From Yoonia sediminilitoris (GTDB lineage: Bacteria; Pseudomonadota; Alphaproteobacteria; Rhodobacterales; Rhodobacteraceae), in the NCBI RefSeq assembly GCF_003058085.1, contig NZ_QBUD01000006.1, positions 124,001 through 188,000 on the forward strand: a stretch of 64,000 bases of DNA, written 5' to 3'. Positions 8,788 to 17,612 of the stretch are shown here, one piece after another (position 1 is the stretch's first letter; each line of letters starts with the position of its first letter). Position numbers and translations under genes: made by a program. The notes beneath the pieces are model-generated. The model did not search any database. It was given only the letters and a program-made list of their open reading frames with translations, and had not been told where the DNA came from.

Positions 8788-10115
8788 CAGAAATCTCCCT
8801 TTCGTCCAGGTATCCAGTCGGTGCCCGCCAGTGGAACGCCTGCCATGGCGGCGGCTTCTATCGTCAAGGCGCAAAGGTCCTCGGGTTCAAGGTTGAGCAC
8901 ATGGTTCTTGCCGTTGGCGCGGGCGATGGTTTGCGCCTCCAGCGTCATAACCTTCAGGTAGTTCGCCAAGCGTCGGCCAGCCTGCAACGGGTCGAGCCTT
9001 GCAGCAAGGACAGGGTCTTGCGTGGTAATCCCGGCGGGGTCTTGACCCTCGTGCCAATCGTCATAGGCGCCGGCAGTGGTCCCAAGCTTTTGGTATTCTT
9101 CTTCAAGCGCAGGGTCATTGTCACCAAGGGCGATCAGCGCAGCAGACCCGATAGAAACCGCGTCCGCCCCAAGCGCCAGCGCTTTCGCCACGTCCGCTCC
9201 GGTACGCACCCCGCCAGAGACGACCAACTGCACTTCGCGGTGCATATCGAGGTCCTGCAGCGCCTGAACGGCGGGGCGGATGCAGGCCAAAGTCGGTTGA
9301 CCGACGTGTTCGATAAACACGTCCTGCGTCGCTGCCGTGCCACCCTGCATCCCGTCAAGGACGACAACGTCAGCCCCGGCCTTCACCGCCAATGTCGTGT
9401 CAAAATATGGCCGTGCGCCGCCTACCTTGATAAAGATTGGTACCTTCCAGCCTGTGATCTCTCGTAATTCAAGGATCTTGATTTCCAAATCATCGGGCCC
9501 GGTCCAATCCGGGTGCCGACAGGCAGAGCGTTGGTCGATCCCTTTCGGCAAGTTCCGCATCTCGGCCACGCGGTCGCTGATCTTCTGGCCCAAGAGCATG
9601 CCGCCCCCGCCGGGTTTCGCACCTTGGCCCACGACGATCTCGATTGCGTCGGCCTTGCGCAGATCGTCGGGGTTCATCCCGTAGCGCGAGGGGAGGTATT
9701 GATAGACCAGCTTTTCGGAATGCCCGCGTTCCTCTGGTGTCATGCCGCCGTCGCCGGTGGTGGTCGAGGTGCCGGCGGCAGAGGCACCGCGCCCCAGTGC
9801 CTCTTTCGCCTGCCCGGACAAAGCGCCAAAGCTCATGCCCGCGATCGTGATCGGGATATCCAGCTCAATCGGGTTCTTTGCAAAGCGTGTGCCAAGGGTC
9901 ACGCCCGTTCCGCATGCCTCGCGATAGCCTTCAAGGGGGTAGCGTGACATGGAGGCGCCAAGGAACAAAAGATCATCGAAATGTGGCACGCGTCGCTTTG
10001 ATCCGCCGCCTCTGATGTCATAAATCCCGGTCGCGGCCGCCCGGCGGATGTAGGACGTCGTGTAATCGTCGAATGTCCACGGTTTGACCGGATGGGTCTT
10101 GGGTGTCTGATCCAT
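8787..10115 (-). CDS. glxD: glutamate synthase large-subunit-like, FMN-binding domain (GlxD / MgsC type)
   Basis: A 442-residue stand-alone copy of the FMN-binding TIM-barrel domain of glutamate synthase. It shows the GGSKRRVPHFDDLLFLGASMSR-like N-terminus, GMSFGALSGQAKEALGRGA near residue 91, GAKPGGGGML near 153, and the phosphate-binding ALGADAVSIGSAALIALG block near 320. With the amidotransferase GlxB and the GXGXG-repeat protein GlxC it forms a three-part enzyme resembling GltB cut into domains. In N-methylglutamate synthase this subunit is MgsC. The ATG at 10115 overlaps the glxC stop; a longer frame to 10268 lies inside glxC and is unlikely. Confidence 0.87.
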   Translation of the reverse strand: MDQTPKTHPVKPWTFDDYTTSYIRRAAATGIYDIRGGGSKRRVPHFDDLLFLGASMSRYPLEGYREACGTGVTLGTRFAKNPIELDIPITIAGMSFGALSGQAKEALGRGASAAGTSTTTGDGGMTPEERGHSEKLVYQYLPSRYGMNPDDLRKADAIEIVVGQGAKPGGGGMLLGQKISDRVAEMRNLPKGIDQRSACRHPDWTGPDDLEIKILELREITGWKVPIFIKVGGARPYFDTTLAVKAGADVVVLDGMQGGTAATQDVFIEHVGQPTLACIRPAVQALQDLDMHREVQLVVSGGVRTGADVAKALALGADAVSIGSAALIALGDNDPALEEEYQKLGTTAGAYDDWHEGQDPAGITTQDPVLAARLDPLQAGRRLANYLKVMTLEAQTIARANGKNHVLNLEPEDLCALTIEAAAMAGVPLAGTDWIPGRKGDF

Positions 10116-10798
10116 CAATAAGCCCCCGCGTTGTCGATGTCGAAATTGTAAAGCTTTCTGGCAGATCCATAGCGGCGGAACTCTGATGGGTCTGCCTCGC
10201 TTTCGGCCTCTGCCAGCAGCGCGGCGAGCTTTTCGATATGCTCTGGCCGCATCTCCTTTTCGATGCAATCGGCCCCCAGCGATTTCACCGAGCCCCGCAC
10301 AAAAAGCTGCGCTTCATAGATACTATCGCCAAGCGCATCACCCGCATCGCCGCAGACAACCAGCGTGCCGGATTGCGCCATGAACGCGCTCATATGGCCG
10401 ATGTTGCGGTGCACAACGATGTCGATGCCCTTCATCGAAATCCCGCAGCGGCTGGAAGCATTGCCTTTGATCACCAGCAGCCCGCCATGCCCGGTCGCGC
10501 CCGCGTACTGGCTGGCGTCGCCTTCAACGACGACCTTGCCGGACATCATATTCTCGCAAACGCCGGGGCCGACAGAGCCCTTGACCCGAACCATCGCGCT
10601 TTTGTTCATGCCGGCGCAATAATAACCGGTAGAGCCTTTCACGGTGACCTCAATTCCAGCATCCAGCCCACAGGCGATGGCGTGCGCGCCCTTTGGATTG
10701 ATGATCTCCCATGTGGTCTGGTTGGTCTGCGCGCCCTGCGATTGCAAGGTTGCGTTCACATCGCGCAGGGTGTCTTTCTCAAGATCAAGCGTTTGCAT
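10115..10798 (-). CDS. glxC: glutamate synthase GXGXG-repeat domain protein (GlxC / MgsB type)
   Basis: A 227-residue protein made of the beta-helix (GXGXG) domain that forms the C-terminal part of GltB. Repeated glycine turns are visible from about residue 50 to 180 (GVCENMMSGKVVVEGDASQYAGATGHGG region). It is structural and joins the amidotransferase and FMN subunits. The start at 10798 overlaps the glxB stop and its own stop overlaps glxD (both ATGA), so the four genes are tightly coupled. Confidence 0.87.
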   Translation of the reverse strand: MQTLDLEKDTLRDVNATLQSQGAQTNQTTWEIINPKGAHAIACGLDAGIEVTVKGSTGYYCAGMNKSAMVRVKGSVGPGVCENMMSGKVVVEGDASQYAGATGHGGLLVIKGNASSRCGISMKGIDIVVHRNIGHMSAFMAQSGTLVVCGDAGDALGDSIYEAQLFVRGSVKSLGADCIEKEMRPEHIEKLAALLAEAESEADPSEFRRYGSARKLYNFDIDNAGAY

Positions 10799-11673
10799 CA
10801 ATGGCTCCAGAAATAGACGGTGGCGGGCTCGGGCTCCCAAACCTTGGCTGCGTCGATCCCCGGCAGGTTCACCAGCGCACGGTATTCAGACCCAAAGGCG
10901 ACATATTGATCGGTTTCGGCAAGTACGGCAGGCTTGCAGGCAATCGGGTCGCGTAAGACGCCGAAGCCGTCCTTCGTGCCAACGACAAAGGTATAGAACC
11001 CGTCCAGGTCGTCCAGACCAGCCTCGAGCGCTTCGCCCAGATTATCACCCTGTTCCATCCGGTGGGTCAGATAGGCGGCGGCAACCTCTGTGTCATTCTG
11101 TGTCTGCACATGGGTGCCTTTACGGGCGAGGGCGCGGCGCAAGCGGTTGTGGTTCGAGAGGGAGCCGTTGTGCACAAGGCACTGATCCGCTCCGGTAGAA
11201 AACGGGTGCGCGCCCAAAGTCGTTACTGCGCTTTCCGTTGCCATGCGGGTGTGGCCTATGCCGTGACTGCCCGACAGATTGGGGATAGCAAAGCGGTCCG
11301 CGACGGTCTGCGGCATCCCGACCTCTTTGTAGATCTCGATCGCCTCGCCCCGCGACATGATCCGCAGGCCGGGATGATCGGCGGCAATCTTGGCCAGTAC
11401 CGCTGCCACAATGTGACTGGGCATGCAGAGGATTGCATGGGTGTCGACCACTTGAATCTCAACGCCAAGTGCCTCGGCAAGACCCGCAAAGTCGGTGTTT
11501 GGATCGGCTGATTGAACTGTGATCTTGGTCCCCTCGCGATCGCGACGGTAGACGGCGATCCCGGCGCTGTCGGGGCCTCGGTCGGACATGGTGACAAGCA
11601 TATCCGTCAACATCCCGCCCAGCCTTGGCTGCAGCGACTCATCCTTCAGGAACAATCCAACAATGCCGCACAT
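10798..11673 (-). CDS. glxB: class II glutamine amidotransferase (GlxB / MgsA type)
   Basis: N-terminal-nucleophile amidotransferase of 291 residues. The mature catalytic cysteine is Cys2 in MCGIVGLF. The conserved arginine/glycine blocks SDRGPDSAG near residue 30, GIGHTRMATES near 137 and LVHNGSLSNHN near 165 bind glutamine. It supplies ammonia, or glutamate turnover, to GlxD. It is first in the structural operon, and a 109-base gap separates it from the XRE-cupin gene upstream on the same strand. Confidence 0.88.
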   Translation of the reverse strand: MCGIVGLFLKDESLQPRLGGMLTDMLVTMSDRGPDSAGIAVYRRDREGTKITVQSADPNTDFAGLAEALGVEIQVVDTHAILCMPSHIVAAVLAKIAADHPGLRIMSRGEAIEIYKEVGMPQTVADRFAIPNLSGSHGIGHTRMATESAVTTLGAHPFSTGADQCLVHNGSLSNHNRLRRALARKGTHVQTQNDTEVAAAYLTHRMEQGDNLGEALEAGLDDLDGFYTFVVGTKDGFGVLRDPIACKPAVLAETDQYVAFGSEYRALVNLPGIDAAKVWEPEPATVYFWSH

Positions 11674-11782
11674 ATCGCCCCCGGAATTTGATTTTCTCGA
11701 AATTAGCCGGATGGTCGGAGATGTCGAGTGAATATCAACTGTGAAGAACCATTTATTCCCATTAGGAAATATTCGTCACCGA

Positions 11783-12406
11783 TCATTCCTGCGAGTAACA
11801 GATAATCGACAGATACCGCGCTGGAAGCTTGGTCAACCGTTCCGGCCCGTGGGGTGCATCCGCATCAAAATAAAGGCTGTCACCGGGGCGCAGCACAAAC
11901 GTCTCGGCCCCATGGCGGTAGGTCACTTCCCCTTCGAGCATATAAATGAACTCCATCCCGATGTGCTGGAAGGTTTCAAAGGTGTCGGATGTCTCGGTCA
12001 AAGTGATGAGATATGGCTCGACCAGTACAGAGCTCGATTGCGCACCAAGATGCCCCAAAAGCGTATAGTGATGCCCGGCGCGTGTGCCGGCACGCTCTGC
12101 CTCAACACCTTCCCCCGATTTGACATGCATCACCGGGCGATGTTCCTCAAAGCCTTGAAAGAGCGCGGTCAACGGCACGGAAAGCGTGTTTGAAATGACT
12201 TGCAGCATCGAGAGCGAAGGCGAAACCTGCCCGTTCTCGATCTTGGAAATCATCCCTTCACTCACGTCCATTTCGGATGCGAATTGCGCGATTGTCCAAC
12301 CACGCTGCTTGCGCAGTACGCGTGTCTGGCGACCAATGGCCGCCTCCAATTGCTTTTCGCGAAACTGCGTCGTGTTGTGAGGGTCTTGTGAAAGCAGAGT
12401 TTTCAT
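11783..12406 (-). CDS. XRE-family regulator with C-terminal cupin sensor domain
   Basis: A 207-residue transcription factor: helix-turn-helix at about residues 28-75 (WTIAQFASEMDVSEGMISKIE pattern) followed by a cupin barrel at about 130-200 (GMEFIYMLEGEVTYR, then a proline-glycine-aspartate turn). Cupin-XRE regulators commonly control amine, polyamine and amino-acid operons and sense a small ligand in the barrel. Its place directly upstream of the glxB-glxC-glxD-glnT operon on the same strand suggests it controls that operon. The internal ATG at 12406 is preferred to 12430 by family alignment from memory. Confidence 0.85.
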   Translation of the reverse strand: MKTLLSQDPHNTTQFREKQLEAAIGRQTRVLRKQRGWTIAQFASEMDVSEGMISKIENGQVSPSLSMLQVISNTLSVPLTALFQGFEEHRPVMHVKSGEGVEAERAGTRAGHHYTLLGHLGAQSSSVLVEPYLITLTETSDTFETFQHIGMEFIYMLEGEVTYRHGAETFVLRPGDSLYFDADAPHGPERLTKLPARYLSIICYSQE

Positions 12407-12453
12407 TGGTGCAGTATACCAAGACTGCACAGCACTGTCAGCCAGCCCATTCT

Positions 12454-13326
12454 TTATGCTCCTTCGGCTTCTGTTGCGCTTCCGGCGAATGCCAGTTGCT
12501 CCAGTAGCCAGGTCCGAAACTGCATCGCCTGCGCATTCCCTTCGTCAATCGACAGGTAATATCCTTCATTCCCGGGAATAGATGCGGGATGGGCGTGTTC
12601 AATCACCCCCGCTTCAACGGCATACTGTATCAGGAGTTCGCTCACCAACGCGACACCGTTGCCTTGTGAGGCGAGGTGCAGCGCCACTCCGTATGAATCG
12701 GCAAAGAGTTGCGGCTCGGGCACCTTCCCAATCTTGGCCGCCCATTCTTTCCAGCCGCTGGAGGTGCCTACGGCTTCGATGAGTGGCAGACTGTGCAGAT
12801 CGCCGGCTACCGAAGGTGCCTTTACCGCGACCAAACGATTGGGGTTCAGTCGTTTGGCGTTCTTTCCGGCCTGCTTTTCTGATCCAAAGCGTATCTCTAC
12901 ATCTGCGCGGGCCGAGTTGAAGTCGTCGGGCCAGATCGCACTCAGGAACCGGATGCGAATATTGGGGTGTCTTTGCGTAAACGCGGCTAAGTTCGGGGCA
13001 ATAACCCATTGGGTAACACTGATTGAAGCGGCGATGGTCAACAAGTTTGCGGCGGGGCCGGTATCAAAGGTGTCTGTTGCTGCGGATAAAATCCCTAATG
13101 CCGAGCCGACCTGAGGCAGCAATTTTCGCCCGTCATCCGTCAGTGACAACCCCCGCGCATGACGTGTGAACAAGGCCACACGGAGCCGTGTTTCCAATGC
13201 CTTGACATGTTGGCTCACTGCGGATTGCGTCAGCCCGATCTCATCTGCTGCGGCCGTGAAACTCAGATGCCGCGCTGCGGCTTCAAACGCACGGAACCAG
13301 GTCAGCGGGGGAAGTGATTTCTTCAT
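12454..13326 (-). CDS. LysR-family regulator, GcvA-like
   Basis: A 290-residue LysR-type factor: winged helix at residues 8-66 (RAFEAAARHLSFTAAADEIGLTQSAVSQHVK pattern) and a type-2 periplasmic-binding-fold sensor behind it. The N-terminal PPLTWFRAFEAAARHLSF sequence is typical of the GcvA/AmpR branch. It is transcribed away from the DUF1185 operon, and the shared 106-base gap holds an inverted repeat, so it very likely controls that operon. Confidence 0.87.
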   Translation of the reverse strand: MKKSLPPLTWFRAFEAAARHLSFTAAADEIGLTQSAVSQHVKALETRLRVALFTRHARGLSLTDDGRKLLPQVGSALGILSAATDTFDTGPAANLLTIAASISVTQWVIAPNLAAFTQRHPNIRIRFLSAIWPDDFNSARADVEIRFGSEKQAGKNAKRLNPNRLVAVKAPSVAGDLHSLPLIEAVGTSSGWKEWAAKIGKVPEPQLFADSYGVALHLASQGNGVALVSELLIQYAVEAGVIEHAHPASIPGNEGYYLSIDEGNAQAMQFRTWLLEQLAFAGSATEAEGA

Positions 13327-13343
13327 GGGTCAAGTTAGCCAGT

Positions 13344-13375
13344 AATGTTTTTAATACCTAAGCCTACAAAACATT
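13344..13375. promoter_or_regulatory. Inverted repeat in the LysR / DUF1185 divergent promoter region
   Basis: Two perfect 8-base arms, AATGTTTT at 13344-13351 and AAAACATT at 13368-13375, are separated by 16 bases. The element lies in the 106-base region between the two divergent starts, where a LysR protein would bind both to repress itself and to activate the neighbour. The spacing is longer than a classic T-N11-A box, so assignment to this regulator is inference. Confidence 0.4.
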
Positions 13376-13432
13376 CGTTTGTCAAAAAAGCACTGTTCCT
13401 GAACAATCCCTCTCAGCGAGCAGGAGAGTGAC

Positions 13433-14032
13433 ATGCAGCCCGAGATCAGAAAGATCGTGACCTATGATGAACAGGTCTTCATCGAGGGGTTCAAAGCCAC
13501 TGACCATCCTTGGCGGATGTTTGCCGTCGCGGCGGTCGTGAGAAACCCTTGGGCCGGGCGGTATGTTGATAATCTCAAGCCGGAAATTCAGGCCTATGGC
13601 CCTGTGCTGGGTGAGATGATGACAAATCGCATGATCGCTTTGGCAGGGAGTGGTGACGCGATTGAGGCCTATGGGAAGGCCGCCGTGGTCGGGCTGAATG
13701 GCGAGGTCGAACATGCCTCGGGCCTGATCCACACGTTGCGGTTCGGCAACTTCTATCGTGAAGCGGTCGGCGCGAAATCCTATCTGGTCTTCACCAATAC
13801 GCGCGGCCCGGCCAATGCGCCCATCATGGTGCCCTTGATGGACAAGAACGATGCAGGCCGCCGTTCGCATTATTTGACCATTCAGTTTTCCATCCCGGAT
13901 GCGCCGCGCGATGACGAAATCGTCGTGGTGCTTGGCGCCGCCACAAGCGGACGCCCGCATCACCGGATCGGAGACCGCTACCAAGACCTGAAGGACCTGG
14001 GCCATGACCTGGACAACCCGGCCGCGGTCTGA
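13433..14032 (+). CDS. Amino acid synthesis family protein (DUF1185)
   Basis: A 199-residue cytoplasmic protein of the family labelled amino acid synthesis (DUF1185), whose reaction is not well established. The family pattern is visible: RKIVTYDEQVFIEGF at the start, the NPWAGRYVDNL segment near residue 38, GEVEHASGLIHTLRFGNFYREAVGAKSYL in the middle, and a histidine-rich end. It has an AGGAG ribosome site upstream and heads an operon whose next gene overlaps it by 29 bases. The neighbours (hydrolase, LLM oxidoreductase, aldehyde dehydrogenase) suggest a catabolic rather than a biosynthetic route. Confidence 0.85.
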   Translation: MQPEIRKIVTYDEQVFIEGFKATDHPWRMFAVAAVVRNPWAGRYVDNLKPEIQAYGPVLGEMMTNRMIALAGSGDAIEAYGKAAVVGLNGEVEHASGLIHTLRFGNFYREAVGAKSYLVFTNTRGPANAPIMVPLMDKNDAGRRSHYLTIQFSIPDAPRDDEIVVVLGAATSGRPHHRIGDRYQDLKDLGHDLDNPAAV

Positions 14033-14783
14033 CTTCGGCGCTCTGCGTGCGATCATAGCCGGAGATGGGCCAACCGTTCTGTTTATCCATGGTGTCGGCT
14101 TGCGGGCCGAGGCGTGGAATGCACAGATTGATGCGATGTCCGAACGGTTTCGAGTTGTTGCGGTGGACATGCCCGGCCACGGCGAAAGCCCCCCGCCCGG
14201 AGAGGATTTGAACCTGTCGGACTACACCGACGCTATCGCCCAAGGACTGGAGGCCCCAGCGTTGGTCATTGGCCATTCCATGGGTGCAATGATTGCGCTC
14301 GATATGGCCATGCGTCATCCTCATTTGGTGCGAGGCGTGGTCGCGATGAACGCAATTTTCCAACGGGACCATGCGGCTTCCAAGGCAGTACAAACCCGCG
14401 CGCGCAGCCTTGATGGGGTTACGGTGGCTGGCCCAAGCGGTCCTTTGACCCGATGGTTCGGGGACGCACCATCACCAGAACAAAGCGCGTGCCAGCGATG
14501 GCTGACAAGTGTTGATCCAGCAGGGTACCGCATGGCCTATACCGTGTTCGCCCATGAGAACGGACCCAGACCTTCCGCGTTGGCCGCGCTGACCTGCCCT
14601 GCCCTGTTCGTGACCGGGCAAGATGAGCCGAACTCGACCCCTGCCATGTCAAAAGCGATGGCCAATCTGGCTCCGAAAGGCCGCACGCAGATCATTGAGG
14701 GCGCTGCCCACATGATGCCAATGACCCATGTAGCGCAGGTGAACGCGGCTCTGTTGGATTTCGCCCAAGAGATCACGACATGA
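14004..14783 (+). CDS. Alpha/beta-fold hydrolase
   Basis: A 259-residue hydrolase with the oxyanion motif HGVG (29-32), the nucleophile elbow GHSMGAM with Ser92, and a likely catalytic histidine in EGAAHMMPMTH near residue 238. The family includes esterases, lactonases and C-C or C-N hydrolases. It overlaps the DUF1185 gene by 29 bases and its stop overlaps the start of a 30-codon ORF (ATGA). Pairing with an LLM monooxygenase recalls RutA/RutD, but the other Rut genes are absent. Confidence 0.87.
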   Translation: MTWTTRPRSDFGALRAIIAGDGPTVLFIHGVGLRAEAWNAQIDAMSERFRVVAVDMPGHGESPPPGEDLNLSDYTDAIAQGLEAPALVIGHSMGAMIALDMAMRHPHLVRGVVAMNAIFQRDHAASKAVQTRARSLDGVTVAGPSGPLTRWFGDAPSPEQSACQRWLTSVDPAGYRMAYTVFAHENGPRPSALAALTCPALFVTGQDEPNSTPAMSKAMANLAPKGRTQIIEGAAHMMPMTHVAQVNAALLDFAQEITT

Positions 14784-14872
14784 GTTTCCTTGAAACCCGC
14801 ACCCGCAGCTTTGGCCTCTACCACGACGACACCCGGCGCGGCGACGCGCACTGCCTGACCGAAAGGACCTGA
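14780..14872 (+). CDS. Short ORF of 30 codons coupled to its neighbours
   Basis: The ATG at 14780 overlaps the hydrolase stop codon as ATGA and the frame closes with TGA at 14870-14872, three bases before the LLM gene. The product would begin MSFLETRTRSFGLYHDD and is polar. It is either a real microprotein, a translational bridge between the two large genes, or the stub left by deletion of a larger gene such as a flavin reductase, which LLM monooxygenases often have beside them. I see no family similarity. Confidence 0.35.
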   Translation: MSFLETRTRSFGLYHDDTRRGDAHCLTERT

Positions 14873-14875
14873 CCC

Positions 14876-15910
14876 ATGGAGTTTTCGCTTTTTGCGCATA
14901 TGGAGCGCGTGACGCCTGACCAATCACACGAACAGCTGAACAATGAATTCATTGACCTGTGCAAAATGGCCGATGACGCAAGGATGCGTGCAGTGTGGAC
15001 CGGCGAACACCACGGGATGGATTTCACCATCACGCCGAACCCGTTGCTTGCGCTGGTGAACTTGGCGAACCACACCAGCCACATCAAACTGGGCACGGGG
15101 ACTGTGATTGCACCCTTCTGGCACCCGATCAAATTGGCGGGCGAAGCGGCCTCGGCTGACTTGATCACCAATGGGCGCATCGAGTTGGGCATCGCACGGG
15201 GTGCGTATTCCTACGAATATGAACGGCTTATGCCCGGCATGGACGCGTGGGAGGCCGGCCAGCGGATGCGTGAAATCGCGCCGCTGATCCCCAAGCTATG
15301 GGAAGGCGACTGCGCCCATGAGGGCACGTTCTTCCAGTTTCCCGCGACCACCTCGGCCCCAAAACCGATACAGGAGGGGGGGCCGCCTATCTGGATCGCC
15401 GCGCGCGACCCCAACAGCCATGAATTCGGCGTTCATAACGGATTCAACATACAGGTCACGCCACTCTGGCAGGGGATGGAGGAAATCGAAAGCCTCATGG
15501 ACCGCTTCAACGCCGCCTGCGCCAGCTACGATGGCAAGCGCCCGAAGATCATGCTGCTGCATCACACTTATGTGGGCAAGGATGCAGCGGATGTGGAGCG
15601 CGCCGCCAAGGAACTGTCGCGATTCTACATTTATTTCGGCGCATGGTTCCAGAACAAGCGCCCGGTATCCCAGGGGTTGATCCAGGAACTCACCGAAGAA
15701 GAAATTGCTGCCAACACGATGATGACGCCCGAGAACATGAAGCGCGACCTGACCATCGGCACCGCGCAGGATGTCATCGACCAAATCAAACGCTATGAAG
15801 ATCTGGGATATGATGAATACGCGTTCTGGATTGACAGCGGGATGAGCTTTGAACGCAAGCGCGAGTCTCTTGCGCGGTTCATCGATGACGTCATGCCAGC
15901 CTTTCAGTGA
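14876..15910 (+). CDS. LLM-class flavin-dependent oxidoreductase
   Basis: A 344-residue luciferase-like TIM-barrel enzyme. Family marks are the N-terminal strand EFSLFAHMERV, AVWTGEHHG near residue 41, KLGTGTVIAPFWHPIKLAGEAA near 70, and GRIELGIARGAYSYEYERLMPG near 101. Such enzymes use reduced flavin supplied by a separate reductase; none is encoded beside it. The stop abuts the aldehyde dehydrogenase gene. The substrate is unknown. An aldehyde product passed to the next enzyme is a reasonable guess. Confidence 0.87.
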   Translation: MEFSLFAHMERVTPDQSHEQLNNEFIDLCKMADDARMRAVWTGEHHGMDFTITPNPLLALVNLANHTSHIKLGTGTVIAPFWHPIKLAGEAASADLITNGRIELGIARGAYSYEYERLMPGMDAWEAGQRMREIAPLIPKLWEGDCAHEGTFFQFPATTSAPKPIQEGGPPIWIAARDPNSHEFGVHNGFNIQVTPLWQGMEEIESLMDRFNAACASYDGKRPKIMLLHHTYVGKDAADVERAAKELSRFYIYFGAWFQNKRPVSQGLIQELTEEEIAANTMMTPENMKRDLTIGTAQDVIDQIKRYEDLGYDEYAFWIDSGMSFERKRESLARFIDDVMPAFQ

Positions 15911-15918
15911 GAGATCAG

Positions 15919-17397
15919 ATGGAACAGAAACCGCATTACCAGCTATTCATTGACGGCACGTGGGTCGACGGGGCCGAAGGCCAGATCATGGCGTCTGAAA
16001 ATCCGGCCACGGGCGAGGACTGGGCGACATTCGCCTGCGCTGCGCCTGCGGATGTGGACCGTGCCATCGGTGCTGCGCGCCGCGCACTGGATGATCCTGC
16101 GTGGCGTGACATGACGCAGACCCAGCGGGGAAAGCTACTGTATCGCTTGGCCGATCTGATCGAAGAACATGCGCAAGGAATTGGCCGCGTGGAAACCATC
16201 GACAGCGGCAAGCTGTTGGCCGAAACCGCGACGCAATCGGCCTATGTGGGGGACTATTATCGGTATTACGCGGGTCTTGCGGACAAGATAGAAGGTGCTG
16301 TACTGCCCATCGACAAGCCGAACATGCATGTCTTTACCCGCCGCGAACCAATCGGCGTTGTCGTCGCCATCGTGCCGTGGAATGCACAGATGTTCCTGAC
16401 GGCGACCAAGTTGGGCCCAGCGCTGGCGGCGGGCTGTTCGGTCGTGCTGAAAGCCTCCGAGGTGGCCCCTGCCCCAATGCTCGAATTCGCCCGGCTGATC
16501 GAGGCGGCAGGCTTTCCGCCCGGAGTGGTGTCTGTCATCACCGGGGATGCGGAAAACTGCGCCATCCCACTGACGCGCCATCCCGATGTAGACCGGATCG
16601 CCTTTACCGGCGGGCCCGAAACGGCGCGCCATGTTGTGCGAAATTCCGCAGAAAACTTTGCTGTCACCACGCTGGAACTGGGGGGGAAATCGCCCATTCT
16701 GGTGTTTGACGATGCCGATCTGGACGGTGCGGCCAATGGGCTGATCGCGGGGAATTTTGGTGCGTCCGGGCAAAGCTGTGTCGCGGGCAGTCGCGGTCTG
16801 ATCCACAGCTCTGTCATCGAGGAATTGGCCGCACGGATCGAGGAAAAGATGAAAGACATCAAGATCGGTGATCCTCTGGCGGCGGACACACATATAGGCC
16901 CGCTTTGCACCGCCGCCCAGATCACCAAGATCGAAGCGACCTTGGACGCTGCCCGCGCGGGCGGCGCGCGCATCCGCTTTGGTGGTGCCAGAATTGACCG
17001 GCCTGGCAATTATATGGCCCCCACACTGGTGGAATGTCCGGACACCAGCATCGAAACGCTCAAGATCGAAATGTTCGGTCCGGTTATGTCCTTGCTGCCA
17101 TTCGACACCGAAGAAGAAGCTATCGCCATGGCCAACGCGACACCGTTCGGGCTCGGTTCCGGAGTATTCACCCAAAACGTGGCCCGAGCCCATCGCGTAT
17201 CCGCGCGGCTGAAGGCGGGGATTTGCTGGGTCAACACCTATCGCGCCGTGTCCCCGATTGCGCCTTTTGGCGGCTTTGACCAATCCGGATACGGGCGCGA
17301 GGCCGGAATGGACGCAGTGCTCGACTACACGCGGACCAAAACAACCTGGATCAGCACATCTGACACACCTATGGCCAATCCATTTGTCATGCGTTGA
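15919..17397 (+). CDS. Aldehyde dehydrogenase (NAD(P)-dependent, ALDH superfamily)
   Basis: A 492-residue ALDH with the catalytic glutamate in LELGGKSP (about residue 253) and the catalytic cysteine in GASGQSCVAGSR (about 287), as well as the cofactor loop FTGGPETARH. It oxidises an aldehyde to the acid. The ATG at 15919 follows a GAGAG ribosome site; an in-frame GTG at 15907 overlaps the previous stop and is the alternative. It is the last gene of the DUF1185 operon. Family relatives include betaine-aldehyde and gamma-aminobutyraldehyde dehydrogenases, so an amine-derived aldehyde is possible. Confidence 0.9.
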   Translation: MEQKPHYQLFIDGTWVDGAEGQIMASENPATGEDWATFACAAPADVDRAIGAARRALDDPAWRDMTQTQRGKLLYRLADLIEEHAQGIGRVETIDSGKLLAETATQSAYVGDYYRYYAGLADKIEGAVLPIDKPNMHVFTRREPIGVVVAIVPWNAQMFLTATKLGPALAAGCSVVLKASEVAPAPMLEFARLIEAAGFPPGVVSVITGDAENCAIPLTRHPDVDRIAFTGGPETARHVVRNSAENFAVTTLELGGKSPILVFDDADLDGAANGLIAGNFGASGQSCVAGSRGLIHSSVIEELAARIEEKMKDIKIGDPLAADTHIGPLCTAAQITKIEATLDAARAGGARIRFGGARIDRPGNYMAPTLVECPDTSIETLKIEMFGPVMSLLPFDTEEEAIAMANATPFGLGSGVFTQNVARAHRVSARLKAGICWVNTYRAVSPIAPFGGFDQSGYGREAGMDAVLDYTRTKTTWISTSDTPMANPFVMR

Positions 17398-17612
17398 TTG
17401 CAGTCCTGCCCGAATGCTGAACGCCTCAACAGTTGCTACGCCTTCGGCGCCCGGTCGGTAGGGACGTTTACTTTCCTTCAAAGTCCCAAGGACTGGAAGA
17501 AAGGCGGCCAGCGTGAAGCAATTGTGGTGCGATGGGTGCAATATTTTCAGCGCATGGCGAGCGTCGTGTGATCAGAGACAGGAAGTTGAATTTATACGGT
17601 GGTTCAGAAGGA

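Noticed and set aside
16135..17541. 468-codon minus-strand frame opposite the aldehyde dehydrogenase
   Set aside because: Antisense shadow; the plus strand has full ALDH catalytic motifs.
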